A DNA stretch of 64,000 nt from Cedecea sp000277545 (lineage in GTDB: Bacteria > Pseudomonadota > Gammaproteobacteria > Enterobacterales > Enterobacteriaceae), in assembly GCA_050847315.1 (NCBI GenBank), contig CP193791.1, one strand, 5' to 3'. Numbering within the stretch: the stretch's first letter is position 1; each line of letters opens with the position of its first letter. The notes under the pieces were generated by a model. It ran no database searches. It had not been told where the DNA came from and worked only from the letters and a program-made list of their open reading frames with translations. Below are positions 18,046-26,266 of the stretch, piece after piece. The position numbers were made by a program, and so were the translations under genes.

Positions 18046-18389
18046 GGAAAATAGCGTCTATATTTACGATTGTGATTATGCTTACAGGTTGCCCTGGGGG
18101 TAAACCTGCGCCACAGGTAAGATATACTTACATCAATGATGAAAAGCTATGTTTCAGCGTTGTTAAAAATGATGTATTGAATTATTACCGAATAGAATCA
18201 ATTCAGGAAACAGGATACGCCGTAATAAAAAATGATGAAGGGCTACATCTAACATATCCCGATAATTGTATCAATGTGAAATGGAAGTACGGTTATAGCT
18301 ATGTCATTTCTTATGGCCTGAATGATAAACGCTATATACACCGATTTTTTATTGACAACAATGGGCAGCTCACCAATACGGACTATTAA
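18042..18389 (+). CDS. Putative periplasmic immunity lipoprotein (copy 1)
   Basis: A 115-residue protein starting with GTG, translationally coupled to the HExxH gene. The N-terminus is a lipoprotein signal with lipobox MLTG-C, followed by PGG. The mature part is small and probably beta-rich. The same position and signal type recur in the gene at 22702, and proteins of this kind are annotated as putative T6SS immunity periplasmic lipoproteins. It likely protects against the product of the upstream gene. Confidence 0.65.
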   Translation: MRKIASIFTIVIMLTGCPGGKPAPQVRYTYINDEKLCFSVVKNDVLNYYRIESIQETGYAVIKNDEGLHLTYPDNCINVKWKYGYSYVISYGLNDKRYIHRFFIDNNGQLTNTDY

Positions 18390-18559
18390 TAATGTCTTTG
18401 CCTGCTTATTTATTTTTAGCGGAAATGGAGTGCAAATTGTTGGCGATTGTATACTGCCTGCCGGGGGGCTACAGGGTTATAAGCAGGAACTCAAGAGTCA
18501 GTGAATTTTTCTTGGGAATGATCCACACGATCGGTGCCGGATAAAACAGGGAATAGATT

Positions 18560-19040
18560 ATGCCAAACAACACGGTTATTAAGAGCCTGCATTGTACGTT
18601 AACGGCTGTGCTGTTATTGCTTGTGGGCGGCTATGCGGCATATCAGTATTACTTCAATGGCTCGCCGAATGATGTGTTTTTCGCCCGCCAAAAAGTCACC
18701 GATACTACGTTCTTATATATCACCCGCTACAAAGGCGGAGGCGCTATTTTTTCGGATGTCTATCGCTATTATCTGGGTGGTAACCTACCGGGCGATCCAA
18801 TGGAGCATCTGACGAATCGTACCCCTTTTTTGATATCAGCAGTAAGCAATGCGCAGGTTACGGGCTCAGGTTACGGGCTATGGCAACCATCTTAACGTCA
18901 CGCTCACCGGCCGTGTGTATTCGTTTACTAACTCTGACTTGTTCTATTCCGATGGCGTCGCGATTATGCCGGTTATCAGCTTTACGGCTAACGGCAGTCG
19001 TTATAATTCCCGCACCAATCGCGCCGGGCTCCCAACATAA
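18560..19040 (+). pseudogene. Membrane-anchored protein gene broken by a 13-bp duplication
   Basis: The frame starting at 18560 encodes an N-terminal transmembrane anchor (about residues 10-28) and a globular domain, then stops at 18893-18895. Just before this, the 13-mer CAGGTTACGGGCT is present twice in tandem (18854-18879), shifting the frame by one. Without one copy the reading continues as ...TGYGNHLNVTLTGRVYSFTNSD... to a stop at 19040, where it runs into the 3' end of the opposite acyltransferase gene. Both the start and the continuation look like a real protein. I do not recognise the family; an accessory immunity-like protein of the preceding pair is possible. Confidence 0.65.
18854..18879 (+). 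repeat. 13-bp tandem duplication (two copies)
   Basis: CAGGTTACGGGCT at 18854-18866 is repeated exactly at 18867-18879. Its length is not a multiple of three, so it disrupts the gene that contains it. It may be a recent slippage event and in principle reversible. Confidence 0.9.
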
Positions 19041-19453
19041 ACCCCAGCCACCAGAATATCTTTCGTCACCACGCTGCCTGCGCCAATCACCGCGCCGCTG
19101 CAAATATGCTCCGTCAGTATAGTGCTGCCGCTGCCTATGGTGACGTTATCGCCGAGGGTAATGGCTATCCAGTTCTCCGGGTTGGGGTCTGGCCTGCCGC
19201 TGCGAAACAGGTCGTTGGCGAAGGTGACGCCGTGGCCGATAAAGCAGTTTTTGCCGGTGGTGACGTTTTCGCACAGGAACGAGTGGGACTGGACGCGGGT
19301 ACCAGAGCCGATCATGCAGTGGCGCTGGATCTCAACAAAAGGCCCGACGAATACGCCGCTCTGCAGCGTGCATTCGTAGAGGTTAACTGGCTCCACAACA
19401 GTCACATTGTCGGCTGCAATCACATCCCGGATGCCGCTTTTGAGGATTTTCAT
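19001..19453 (-). CDS. Hexapeptide-repeat acyltransferase (left-handed beta-helix)
   Basis: A 150-residue protein with repeated hexapeptide units (IGSGTRV, IGHGVTF, IGSGSTI, IGAGSVV) and the C-terminal VYVGSPARLV typical of sugar O/N-acyltransferases such as WbpD-like enzymes. The substrate is unknown. It stands alone with no polysaccharide genes around it. Its 5' end is also found as partial copies at 21871-21940 and 23473-23627, so this is the intact source or survivor of those scars. Its 3' end meets the end of the broken gene at 18560. Confidence 0.75.
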   Translation of the reverse strand: MKILKSGIRDVIAADNVTVVEPVNLYECTLQSGVFVGPFVEIQRHCMIGSGTRVQSHSFLCENVTTGKNCFIGHGVTFANDLFRSGRPDPNPENWIAITLGDNVTIGSGSTILTEHICSGAVIGAGSVVTKDILVAGVYVGSPARLVREL

Positions 19454-19533
19454 TGTTGTTTGCCCCGGTGAGTAGAATGAATTGTATTGAGCATAACTGA
19501 TGAACTTTTAGGAGTGCAATTTATCGTAGAGCC

Positions 19534-19697
19534 ATTAGTGGCGATATAAATCAACATTTCTGATGTGAATAAAATCTCAATTAAGAAATCTGAATTCAGA
19601 CTCTTAATAATGTACAACATTTACATAGCGGCTAGTGGCTGCTTATCATGGCGGGCTACCTGGATGGTATAGACAAGAATATACAAGGATGTGATGT
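19534..19697 (+). repeat. Conserved 5' block of DUF3289 module A
   Basis: About 160 bp nearly identical to 23708-23871 and 26105-26266, each ending at a DUF3289 start codon. It includes the palindrome TCTGAATTCAGA (19589-19600) followed by an AT-rich CTTAATAATGTACAAC. The block is probably the shared promoter and leader, and a homology arm for module exchange. Confidence 0.75.
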
Positions 19698-20550
19698 ATG
19701 TCGGCATTGAAATTTCCCTGCAAGATATTTGAAACCCAGAAAAAGATGGATGACAAAAACGCCAAAGATATGAAGTCCGGCGATCTGTCCGAAATCGATC
19801 TGAAAGCAAAATTCCACCTGACAGATATTTCTATAAGTGTAAATCCTTACACGTTGACGGAGATCCCTTCGTATGAGCATCCGATGGTACAGTTCTTTCG
19901 CCCTAAGAAGGAGGTAAAAAAACTGACAAAATGGGAGTGCGCTCGCATCCTCTTTGATGAGTTCCGGTATTTATCACGTCCTTTTTCGTGGGATGGCCCT
20001 TACACCTCTTTGATCGAACTAATGATCACGCACATGCAAAAGTGTGGCGGGAAGTCTTTCTGTCATCCATTACTGAACAGTGCGCTGGAAGAGCAAATAT
20101 TGAGCGATCGCTCGAAGGAAAACAGTACGCGGCTTCGTCTACAGGAGGTTTTTAGGGACTACATTGACTGGGATAAGAAGTGTTATCCAGTAGAGAAAAA
20201 ACAGGAGCTCATTGATGCAATTATGGAAGGAAGGTTGCCAAAATTTGATCGCCTCCAGGATCGGGTAAATGGTATGGGAATTACCGTGCATGATACCTGG
20301 GCAACGCATATCACAATTAAGTCCCTAACGATTGATAAAGAACAATATCACGCTGAAGTTCACTATAAAGTTCAGGATCATTTTTGGATTGGATGATGAT
20401 GATATTTTAAAAATAAAATTTAAAAGTATTCGATTATTTCGTATATGGTTTGTCCTGCAACGCTACAGCGAGTTTGCCTTCAAACCCTTTATTACCAATA
20501 TGGAAGCCACTATTCATATTATTGGGCGGCGAAATGCAGTTAAAAAATAA
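19698..20550 (+). pseudogene. DUF3289 family gene, copy A, frameshifted
   Basis: The open frame is 232 codons and ends at 20394-20396. It lacks the last 50 residues of the intact paralogue at 23872. Compared with that copy, a T-run at 20381-20385 has five T instead of four, and the rest of the protein continues in another frame to 20550. DUF3289 is an enterobacterial family of unknown function, here always followed by DUF943 membrane proteins. I infer a toxin-like role from the module layout only. Homopolymer slippage could be a switch or simple decay. Confidence 0.75.
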
Positions 20551-20965
20551 AATGATGGTGGGTTTTTTCTGTCTGGCTGGATGTATAGTGGCAGTATACT
20601 GCTTATGGCTGTTCTTTCGAACCGTTGAAATCGTCGCTGTTCATCAGAGAAATAACTACAGCAGTATTTTGGTCAAGAACTTCCCGTTCACAGACAAAGG
20701 TAAGATTGACTGGTGGTTAGAAAATAAGGATGCACTTAAAGCAAAGTATGATATTCCAAAGCCTGCATCTTATGGGGGTTTTACTATCACTATTTGGCTT
20801 TTTAAGGATGGCTATAAAGAAGAGGGTAAGTATGACAGGCTTTGTTTTGATGATATGAATACCAAAATAAACTGCATTGATAAAAACAGAGGAATTACAT
20901 TTACTGTGGATGATGCTATTTATCGAGAGGAAGAGAACGGTAAGATTTTCAGGCTTGAATATTAA
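20534..20965 (+). CDS. DUF943 membrane protein A1 (putative immunity)
   Basis: A 143-residue protein with an N-terminal transmembrane helix (about residues 7-27), then the DUF943 core (RTVEIVAVHQRNN..., WWLENKDALKAKYDIP, YDRLCFDD). The ATG at 20534 overlaps the DUF3289 end by 17 bases, as in modules B and C. Compared with B1 it lacks 10 residues after CIDKN, a 30-bp in-frame deletion between short TAAAAAC repeats. It is a likely immunity partner by position; not proven. Confidence 0.75.
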   Translation: MQLKNKMMVGFFCLAGCIVAVYCLWLFFRTVEIVAVHQRNNYSSILVKNFPFTDKGKIDWWLENKDALKAKYDIPKPASYGGFTITIWLFKDGYKEEGKYDRLCFDDMNTKINCIDKNRGITFTVDDAIYREEENGKIFRLEY

Positions 20966-21036
20966 AATATAATTTCTGCAGTTTTGAATAAACAGAAAAT
21001 GCTTTATATTTTAGTCAGTTTTTTGGAGTGATTAAA

Positions 21037-21489
21037 TTGAAAGGTAACATAATAAGGGGACTGAAATTTCTAGCTGGCGGTCTATTGGCAGGATATTGCT
21101 TATGGTTAGCATTTCGACCAGTTGAAATTGTTGGAGTTCATAAGCGAAATAGTTACAGCCACATTTTAGTGAAAAACTTCCCCTTAACAAATAAAGGTAA
21201 AGTACACTGGTGGTTGAAAAACAAAGCCATGCTCAAAGAAAAATATGATGTTCCAGGTACAGGGAAAGATGCTTTTTTTGAAATTATATTTTGGTATTTT
21301 GGGAACGGTTATGTAGAAACCGATGGTTACGATCGGCTATGTTTTGACGATCTGGAGCCACCGTTAAATTGCATCGATAAAGATAAAGCTTTTACGGTGT
21401 GGCAGGATAGATATAAAAATACAGTAGTTATTTTTCGTGATGGTCAATATCGATTAAGCGAAAAAGGGGATCTGATAAAATATCAGTGA
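21037..21489 (+). CDS. DUF943 membrane protein A2 (putative immunity)
   Basis: A second DUF943 protein of the module, about 150 residues, with an N-terminal transmembrane helix and the family core (RPVEIVGVHKRNS, WWLKNKAMLKEKYDVP, YDRLCFDD). A GGAG at 21025-21028 is correctly spaced for a TTG start at 21037; the GTG at 21028 is too close to it. It is nearly identical to B2 (25240-25692). Two diverged immunity-like genes behind one effector-like gene suggest retention of immunity to an older variant. Confidence 0.72.
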   Translation: MKGNIIRGLKFLAGGLLAGYCLWLAFRPVEIVGVHKRNSYSHILVKNFPLTNKGKVHWWLKNKAMLKEKYDVPGTGKDAFFEIIFWYFGNGYVETDGYDRLCFDDLEPPLNCIDKDKAFTVWQDRYKNTVVIFRDGQYRLSEKGDLIKYQ

Positions 21490-21559
21490 ACGCCCGTTCC
21501 CCTGAAGATAACTCCATCAGCACAAAGCCCCGGCCTTCCGGCCAGGACTTCACAGGCTG

Positions 21560-21940
21560 CTACTTCGTATAGAACTTATAAGTCACCGTATAAGGTACTT
21601 TCAGCGTCGCGCCAAAGGTCGCCGGGTCGCAAACCGTGGGGCCGGTTACGCCGCCGTGGGTGTCCACACGCTGGGTGCTGTTCACGTTGGCGAACAGGCC
21701 CGGCTGTGCGTCTGAAGTGCCGGTCAGCAGCAGCCACGGAATCGAGCCTTTATCTTTCGACGGGCGAGTGGCGCTTAGCGCTCCGGCTACCACGCTGCCG
21801 TCCGTAGCCTGCCAATGCGTGCCGTCGAAGTGTTTGCCGACGAGGTGCTTCAGGCCTTTGTCGCTGAACATAACCGGCTCAACCACGGTAACGTCGTCGC
21901 TGGCAATCACGTCGCGGATGCCGCTTTTCAGGATTTTCAT
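21560..21940 (-). pseudogene. Chimeric scar: acyltransferase 5' end fused to DUF3455 3' end
   Basis: Reading leftward from the ATG at 21940, the first 23 codons (MKILKSGIRDVIASDDVTVV...) are the start of the hexapeptide acyltransferase. From about 21870 the frame continues as the C-terminal 100 residues of the DUF3455 protein (FSDKGLKHLVGKHFDG... KFYTK). The fusion is in frame and open for 126 codons, but it joins half-domains of two unrelated proteins and lacks the signal peptide of the DUF3455 protein. It is best read as a recombination scar. Confidence 0.8.
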
Positions 21941-22153
21941 CTTGGTTTGTCCTGGCGAATAAAGTGGTCTCCATTAGACAGAGGTCACTGCCCAACGGCC
22001 ACAACTTTTTGGAACCACCGGCTACATAACATTTTTTTTATCCCATAAATTTCTAAGCGTCAAATTCTGACTATCGAAAAATAAGAAATCGGGACATAGA
22101 TTATATTGAGCGTTGGTTTTATGCTGTGGAAAAGCAAACCTTAAGGAAAAGGA

Positions 22154-22705
22154 ATGAGCGCACAGGCGGAAGAGGGCAGCCTCAGAAGAATGACATTGGG
22201 CGAAATTGCAATGGCTCGCCGGGTTTTCGGCGATTCAATTTCTTACAGCCGAGTATGGATTCATTGCGACAGCTATCTCCCGTTCGGCCTGCAGAAACAA
22301 AACTACGCGATGACGCCAAACGGAGAATTGTGGTACCGCAAGACGATGTATAAAGATGATTTCTCATCTGGCAGCGTCTTTCTTGAAGATAAATATGTTT
22401 TTATCCATGAACTGGGCCATGTGTGGCAACATCAACACGGGCAATGGGTAAGGCTAAGGGGGGCTTTTAGCTGGGCGGCTGAATATACCTATAAATTAGA
22501 TAAAGAGGCGCTAATAGATTATTCCCTGGAGCAGCAGGCCTCCATTTTAGCGGATTACTGGCTGTTATTGGTTTATGGTATAGACGCGTGGTCCTACTAC
22601 CAAAGGCCCGGGCGGATGGGGAAATACAGAGGTACAGAAAGTAGCCGTGAAGTTCCGGTGCTGTATCGCAAAATAGTCACAGGGAAGGTGAGAACAACTC
22701 TATGA
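22154..22705 (+). CDS. HExxH metallopeptidase-like protein, 'Vgr-related' type (copy 2)
   Basis: A 183-residue paralogue of the protein at 17485, with H85-E-L-G-H89-VWQ and the EQQASI segment (E126). The pattern LGEIAxAxxxFGDSIxYSRVW near the N-terminus is shared. No signal peptide. A double Shine-Dalgarno (AAGGAAAAGGA) precedes the ATG. It overlaps the following lipoprotein gene by 4 bases. More GC-rich than copy 1, so the two copies probably came in separately rather than by recent duplication. Putative antibacterial effector by context. Confidence 0.72.
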   Translation: MSAQAEEGSLRRMTLGEIAMARRVFGDSISYSRVWIHCDSYLPFGLQKQNYAMTPNGELWYRKTMYKDDFSSGSVFLEDKYVFIHELGHVWQHQHGQWVRLRGAFSWAAEYTYKLDKEALIDYSLEQQASILADYWLLLVYGIDAWSYYQRPGRMGKYRGTESSREVPVLYRKIVTGKVRTTL

Positions 22706-23091
22706 GAAAATGTTTGTTAGCCGCTGCCGTGCTCTTGCTGGCCGGGTGTCCTGGTCCGGGCGACAGAATGGTGCCGCGTCAGCCTGCAGAAGTCGTGGCC
22801 AAAGGTAATATTGTTTGCGTGGTGTCTCCGCTTGGCAGCGACGAGCGCATAACGGCCGTGCAAATTAACGAAGGGCATGGGAACGTGCAGTACAAGACTT
22901 TCGATGATGCTCCAGTTTATGTCGCGAAGGGAGACTGTCTGCCAGCCTTTGGTTTTACCTTCTCTCCCGGCAAAAAATACTCAGTCGCTTACGATGTAAA
23001 ATCTGATAATTCTTCCTCTCATCTGGTCACCGCAGAGTTTTCTGTCACGGAGAACGCTTCCGACGGAATAAGTATTCAGCACCCGAATTAG
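22702..23091 (+). CDS. Putative T6SS-type immunity periplasmic lipoprotein (copy 2)
   Basis: A 129-residue lipoprotein precursor with lipobox LLAG-C followed by PGPGD. The mature domain is short and beta-rich, with two further cysteines that could form a disulfide. ATGA overlap with the HExxH gene indicates coupled translation. Matches the type annotated as putative T6SS immunity periplasmic lipoprotein. A strong terminator follows at 23115. Confidence 0.7.
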   Translation: MRKCLLAAAVLLLAGCPGPGDRMVPRQPAEVVAKGNIVCVVSPLGSDERITAVQINEGHGNVQYKTFDDAPVYVAKGDCLPAFGFTFSPGKKYSVAYDVKSDNSSSHLVTAEFSVTENASDGISIQHPN

Positions 23092-23114
23092 TGCTTACTC
23101 TCTGAATTGATCCC

Positions 23115-23158
23115 AGCAGCATAAAGCCCTGGCAGTAAGGCCAGGGCTTTATGCTGCT
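23115..23158. terminator. Strong bidirectional terminator hairpin
   Basis: A perfect 19-bp stem (23115-23133 with 23140-23158) and 6-nt loop between the lipoprotein gene (+) and the scar gene (-). Related hairpins occur at 25719-25762 and, degenerate, near 21520 and 27890. The terminator is therefore part of the repeated flank. Confidence 0.8.
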
Positions 23159-23627
23159 ACTTCGTATAGAACTTATAAGTCGCCGTATAAGGCACTTTCA
23201 GCGTCGCGCCAAAGGTCGCCGGGTCGCAAACGGTTGGGCCGGTTACGCCGCCGTGGGGGTCCACGCGCTGGATGCTGCTCACGTTGGCAAACAGGCCTGG
23301 CTGCGCTTCGGAAGCACCGGTCAGCAGCAGTCATGGAATCGAGTTTTTATCTTTCGACGGGCGAGTGGCGCTTAGTGCGCCGGCCACCATTTTGCCGTCC
23401 TGCATGCCTGGCCCGCAGTTCGGACTAGTGTGCACGTGGAAGCCGTGAATGCCCGGCGGCAGGCCTTTCAGGGTACCGGCTCCGATCTAGCAGTGGCGCT
23501 GGATCTCAACAAAAGGCCCGACGAATACGCCGCTCTGCAGCGTGCATTCGTAGAGGTTGACCGGCTCCGCAACGGTGACGTCGTCGCTGGCAATTACGTC
23601 GCGGATACCGCTTTTTAGTATTTTCAT
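23157..23627 (-). pseudogene. Triple-mosaic scar: acyltransferase / SodC / DUF3455
   Basis: From the ATG at 23627 leftward come about 46 codons of the acyltransferase, a stop (TAG), then from about 23472 a SodC segment (LKGLPPGIHGFHVHTSPNCG). From about 23390 follows the DUF3455 C-terminus. The SodC/DUF3455 switch falls at a stretch the two genes share (DGxxVAG). A second stop replaces the Trp of SIPWLLL. Clearly non-functional and a record of at least two recombination events. Confidence 0.82.
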
Positions 23628-23707
23628 TGTTTTCTGCCCCGGTGAGTAGAATGAATTTTATTGAGGATAATTCATGGCCTTTTAATGAGGCAATTTGTCG
23701 TAGAGCT

Positions 23708-23871
23708 CTGGGGAGCGACGTAAATCAACATCTCTGATATGAATAAAATCCCAATTAAGAAATCTGAATTCAGACTCTTAATAATGTACAACACTTACAC
23801 AGCGGCTAAAGACTGCTTATCATGCCTGGCTACCGGGATGATAGAGACAACAATATACAAGGACGTGATTT
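23708..23871 (+). repeat. Conserved 5' block of DUF3289 module B
   Basis: Second copy of the roughly 160-bp leader; palindrome TCTGAATTCAGA at 23763-23774. Nearly identical to the blocks before modules A and C. Confidence 0.75.
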
Positions 23872-24723
23872 ATGTCGGCATTGCAATTTCCCTGCAAGAT
23901 ATTTGAAACCCAGAAAAAAATGAATGACAAAAACGCCAAAGATATGAAGTCCGGCGATCTGTCCGAAATCGATCTGAAGGCAAAATTCCACCTGACAGAT
24001 ATTTCTGCAAGTGTAAATCCTTACACGTTGACGGAGATCCCTTCATATGAGCATCCGATGGTGCAGTTCTTTCGCCCTAAGAAGGAGGTAAAAAAACTGA
24101 CAAAATGGGAGTGCGCTCGCATCCTCTTTGATGAGTTCCGGTATTTATCACGTCCTTTTTCGTGGGATGGTCCTTACACATCTTTGATCGAACTAATGAT
24201 CACGCACATGCAAAAGTGTGGCGGGAAGCCTTTCAGTCATCCATTACTGAATAGTGCGCTGGAGGAGCAAATATTGAGCGATCGCTCGGAGGAAAACAGT
24301 ACGCGGCTCCGTCTGAAGAAAGTTTTTGATATCCAAATTGATTGGGAGCGTAGATGTTATCCTGCAAAATATAAAAATGAGCTAACAGAAACAATTATGA
24401 ACGGAATACTACCAAAATTCGATCGTCTTCTGGATCGGGTGAATGGTATGGGAATTACCGTGCATGATACCTGGGCAACGCATATCACAATTAAGTCCCT
24501 AACGATTGATAACGAACAATATCATGCTGAAGTTCACTATAAAGTTCAGGATCATTTTGGATTGGATGATGATGATATTTTAAAAATAAAATTTAAAAGT
24601 ATTCGATTATTTCGTATATGGTTTGTCCTGCAACGTTACAGAGAGTTTGCCTTCAAACCCTTTATTACAAATATGGAAGCCACTATTCATATTATTAGGC
24701 GGCGAAATGCAGTTAAAAAATAA
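23872..24723 (+). CDS. DUF3289 family protein, copy B (intact)
   Basis: A 283-residue intact member of the DUF3289 (YPO3983-like) family. No signal peptide or transmembrane segment is apparent. Conserved features include the N-terminal IFETQKKMNDKNAKDMKSGDLSEI segment (residues 9-32) and GMGITVHDTWATHI (about residues 193-206). The first 150 residues are almost identical to copy A, the middle (about 155-190) differs, and the C-terminal third is again near identical. It overlaps DUF943 B1 by 17 bases. Function unknown; effector of an effector/immunity module by inference. Confidence 0.8.
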   Translation: MSALQFPCKIFETQKKMNDKNAKDMKSGDLSEIDLKAKFHLTDISASVNPYTLTEIPSYEHPMVQFFRPKKEVKKLTKWECARILFDEFRYLSRPFSWDGPYTSLIELMITHMQKCGGKPFSHPLLNSALEEQILSDRSEENSTRLRLKKVFDIQIDWERRCYPAKYKNELTETIMNGILPKFDRLLDRVNGMGITVHDTWATHITIKSLTIDNEQYHAEVHYKVQDHFGLDDDDILKIKFKSIRLFRIWFVLQRYREFAFKPFITNMEATIHIIRRRNAVKK

Positions 24724-25168
24724 AATGATGGTGGGTTTGTTCTGTCTGGCTGGATGTATAGTGGCGGTATACTGCTTATGGCTGTTCTTTCGATCTGTTG
24801 AAATCGTCGCTGTTCATCAGAGAAATAACTACAGCAGTATTTTGGTCAAAAGCTTTCCGTTCACGGACAAAGGTAAGATTTATTGGTGGTTAAAAAATAA
24901 GGATGCACTTAAAGCAAAGTATGATATTCCAAAGCCTGCATCTTATGGGGGTTTTACTATCACTATTTGGCTATTTAAAGATGGCTATAAAGAAGAGGGT
25001 AAGTATGACAGGCTCTGTTTTGATGATATGAATACCAAAATAAACTGCATTGATAAAAACTCTGTTTTTACTATAAGGAATAGTAAAAACAGAGGAATTA
25101 CATTTACTGTGGATGATGCTATTTATCGAGAGGAAGAGAACGGTAAGATTGTCAGGCTTGAATATTAG
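24707..25168 (+). CDS. DUF943 membrane protein B1 (putative immunity)
   Basis: A 153-residue DUF943 protein with one N-terminal transmembrane helix and a soluble, probably periplasmic, domain. It is nearly identical to A1, but keeps the 10 residues after CIDKN that A1 lost. It starts inside the DUF3289 gene, so expression is tied to it. Confidence 0.78.
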   Translation: MQLKNKMMVGLFCLAGCIVAVYCLWLFFRSVEIVAVHQRNNYSSILVKSFPFTDKGKIYWWLKNKDALKAKYDIPKPASYGGFTITIWLFKDGYKEEGKYDRLCFDDMNTKINCIDKNSVFTIRNSKNRGITFTVDDAIYREEENGKIVRLEY

Positions 25169-25239
25169 AATATAATGTCTGCAGTTTTGAATAAACAGAA
25201 AATGTTTTAGCTTTTAGTCAGTTTTTTGGAGTGATTAAA

Positions 25240-25692
25240 TTGAAAGGTAACATAATAAGGGGACTAAAATTTCTAGCTGGCGGTCTATTGGCTGGATACT
25301 GCTTATGGTTAGCATTTCGACCGGTAGAAATTGTTGCAGTTCATAAGAGAAATAGTTACAGCGATGTATTAGTAAAAAATTTTCCTTTTACAAAAAAAGG
25401 GAAAGTACACTGGTGGTTGAAAAACAAAGCCATGCTCAAAGAAAAATATGGTGCTCCAGGGCCAGACAAGGATGGTTTTTATGTAATTACATTTTGGTAT
25501 TTTGGGGACGGTTATGTAGAAACGGATGGTTACGATCGGCTATGTTTTGACGATCTGGAGCCACCGTTAAATTGCATCGATAAAGATAAAGCTTTTACGG
25601 TGTGGCAGGATAGATATAAAAATACAGTAGTTATTTTTCGTGATGGTCAATATCGATTAAGCGAAAAAGGGGAGCTGATAAAATATCAGTGA
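25240..25692 (+). CDS. DUF943 membrane protein B2 (putative immunity)
   Basis: About 150 residues, DUF943 family, with an N-terminal transmembrane helix. TTG start at 25240 with a GGAG eight bases upstream; the GTG at 25231 is a poorer choice. Differs from A2 mainly in the middle (KYGAPGPDKDGFYVITFWYFGDG against KYDVPGTGKDAFFEIIFWYFGNG, quoted from about residue 70). Such local variation would fit diversification of a binding surface. Confidence 0.73.
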   Translation: MKGNIIRGLKFLAGGLLAGYCLWLAFRPVEIVAVHKRNSYSDVLVKNFPFTKKGKVHWWLKNKAMLKEKYGAPGPDKDGFYVITFWYFGDGYVETDGYDRLCFDDLEPPLNCIDKDKAFTVWQDRYKNTVVIFRDGQYRLSEKGELIKYQ

Positions 25693-25718
25693 ACGCCCGT
25701 TCCCCTGAAGACAACTCC

Positions 25719-25762
25719 AGCAGCATAAAGCCCCGGCCTTCCGGCCAGGGCTTTATGCTGCT
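25719..25762. terminator. Bidirectional terminator after module B
   Basis: A 20-bp stem with one mismatch (25719-25738 with 25743-25762) and loop TTCC. It lies between the DUF943 B2 gene and the minus-strand scar, and is homologous to the hairpin at 23115. Confidence 0.78.
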
Positions 25763-26095
25763 ACTTCGTATAGAACTTATAAGTCGCCGTATAAGGCACT
25801 TTCAGCGTCGCGCCAAAGGTCGCCGGGTCGCAAACCGTGGGGCCGGTTACGCCGCCGTGGGTGTCCACACGCTGGATGCTGCTCACGTTGGCGAACAGGC
25901 CCGGCTGTGCGTCTGAAGTGCCGGTCAGCAGCAGCCACGGAATCGAGCCTTTATCTTTTGACGGGTGAGTGGCGCTTAGCGCGCCGGCCACCATTTTGCC
26001 GTCCTGCATGCCTGGCCCGCAGTTCGGACTAGTGTGCACGTGGAAGCCGTGAATGCCCGGCGGCAGGCCTTTCAGGGTACCGGCTCCGATCTAGC
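25761..26095 (-). pseudogene. Mosaic scar: SodC fragment fused to DUF3455 3' end
   Basis: Reading leftward, it begins just after a TAG with a SodC piece (LKGLPPGIHGFHVH, SPNCGPGMQDGKMVAG), then switches near 25990 to ALSATHPSKDKG and the DUF3455 C-terminus. Both junctions equal those of the scar at 23157-23627, so one was copied from the other. The acyltransferase start is missing: a deletion at a CTGG microhomology (about 26105) joins the scar straight to the next 5' block. Confidence 0.8.
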
Positions 26096-26104
26096 CGTGG
26101 CGCT

Positions 26105-26266
26105 GGGGAACGACGTAAATCAACATCTCTGATATGAATAAAATCGCAATTAAGAAATCTGAATTCAGACTCTTAATAATGTACAACACTTACACAGCGG
26201 CTAAAGACTGCTTATCATGCCTGGCTACCGGGATGGAAGAGACAACAATATATAAGGACGTGATAA
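26105..26266 (+). repeat. Conserved 5' block of DUF3289 module C
   Basis: Third copy of the leader block; palindrome TCTGAATTCAGA at 26158-26169, then the shared CTTAATAATGTACAAC and the conserved run to the start codon. Confidence 0.75.

Noticed and set aside
18322..18504. Plus-strand frame of 60 codons after the first lipoprotein gene
   Set aside because: It overlaps the end of the lipoprotein gene and has no clear start signal; its tail might be a remnant, but nothing supports a gene.
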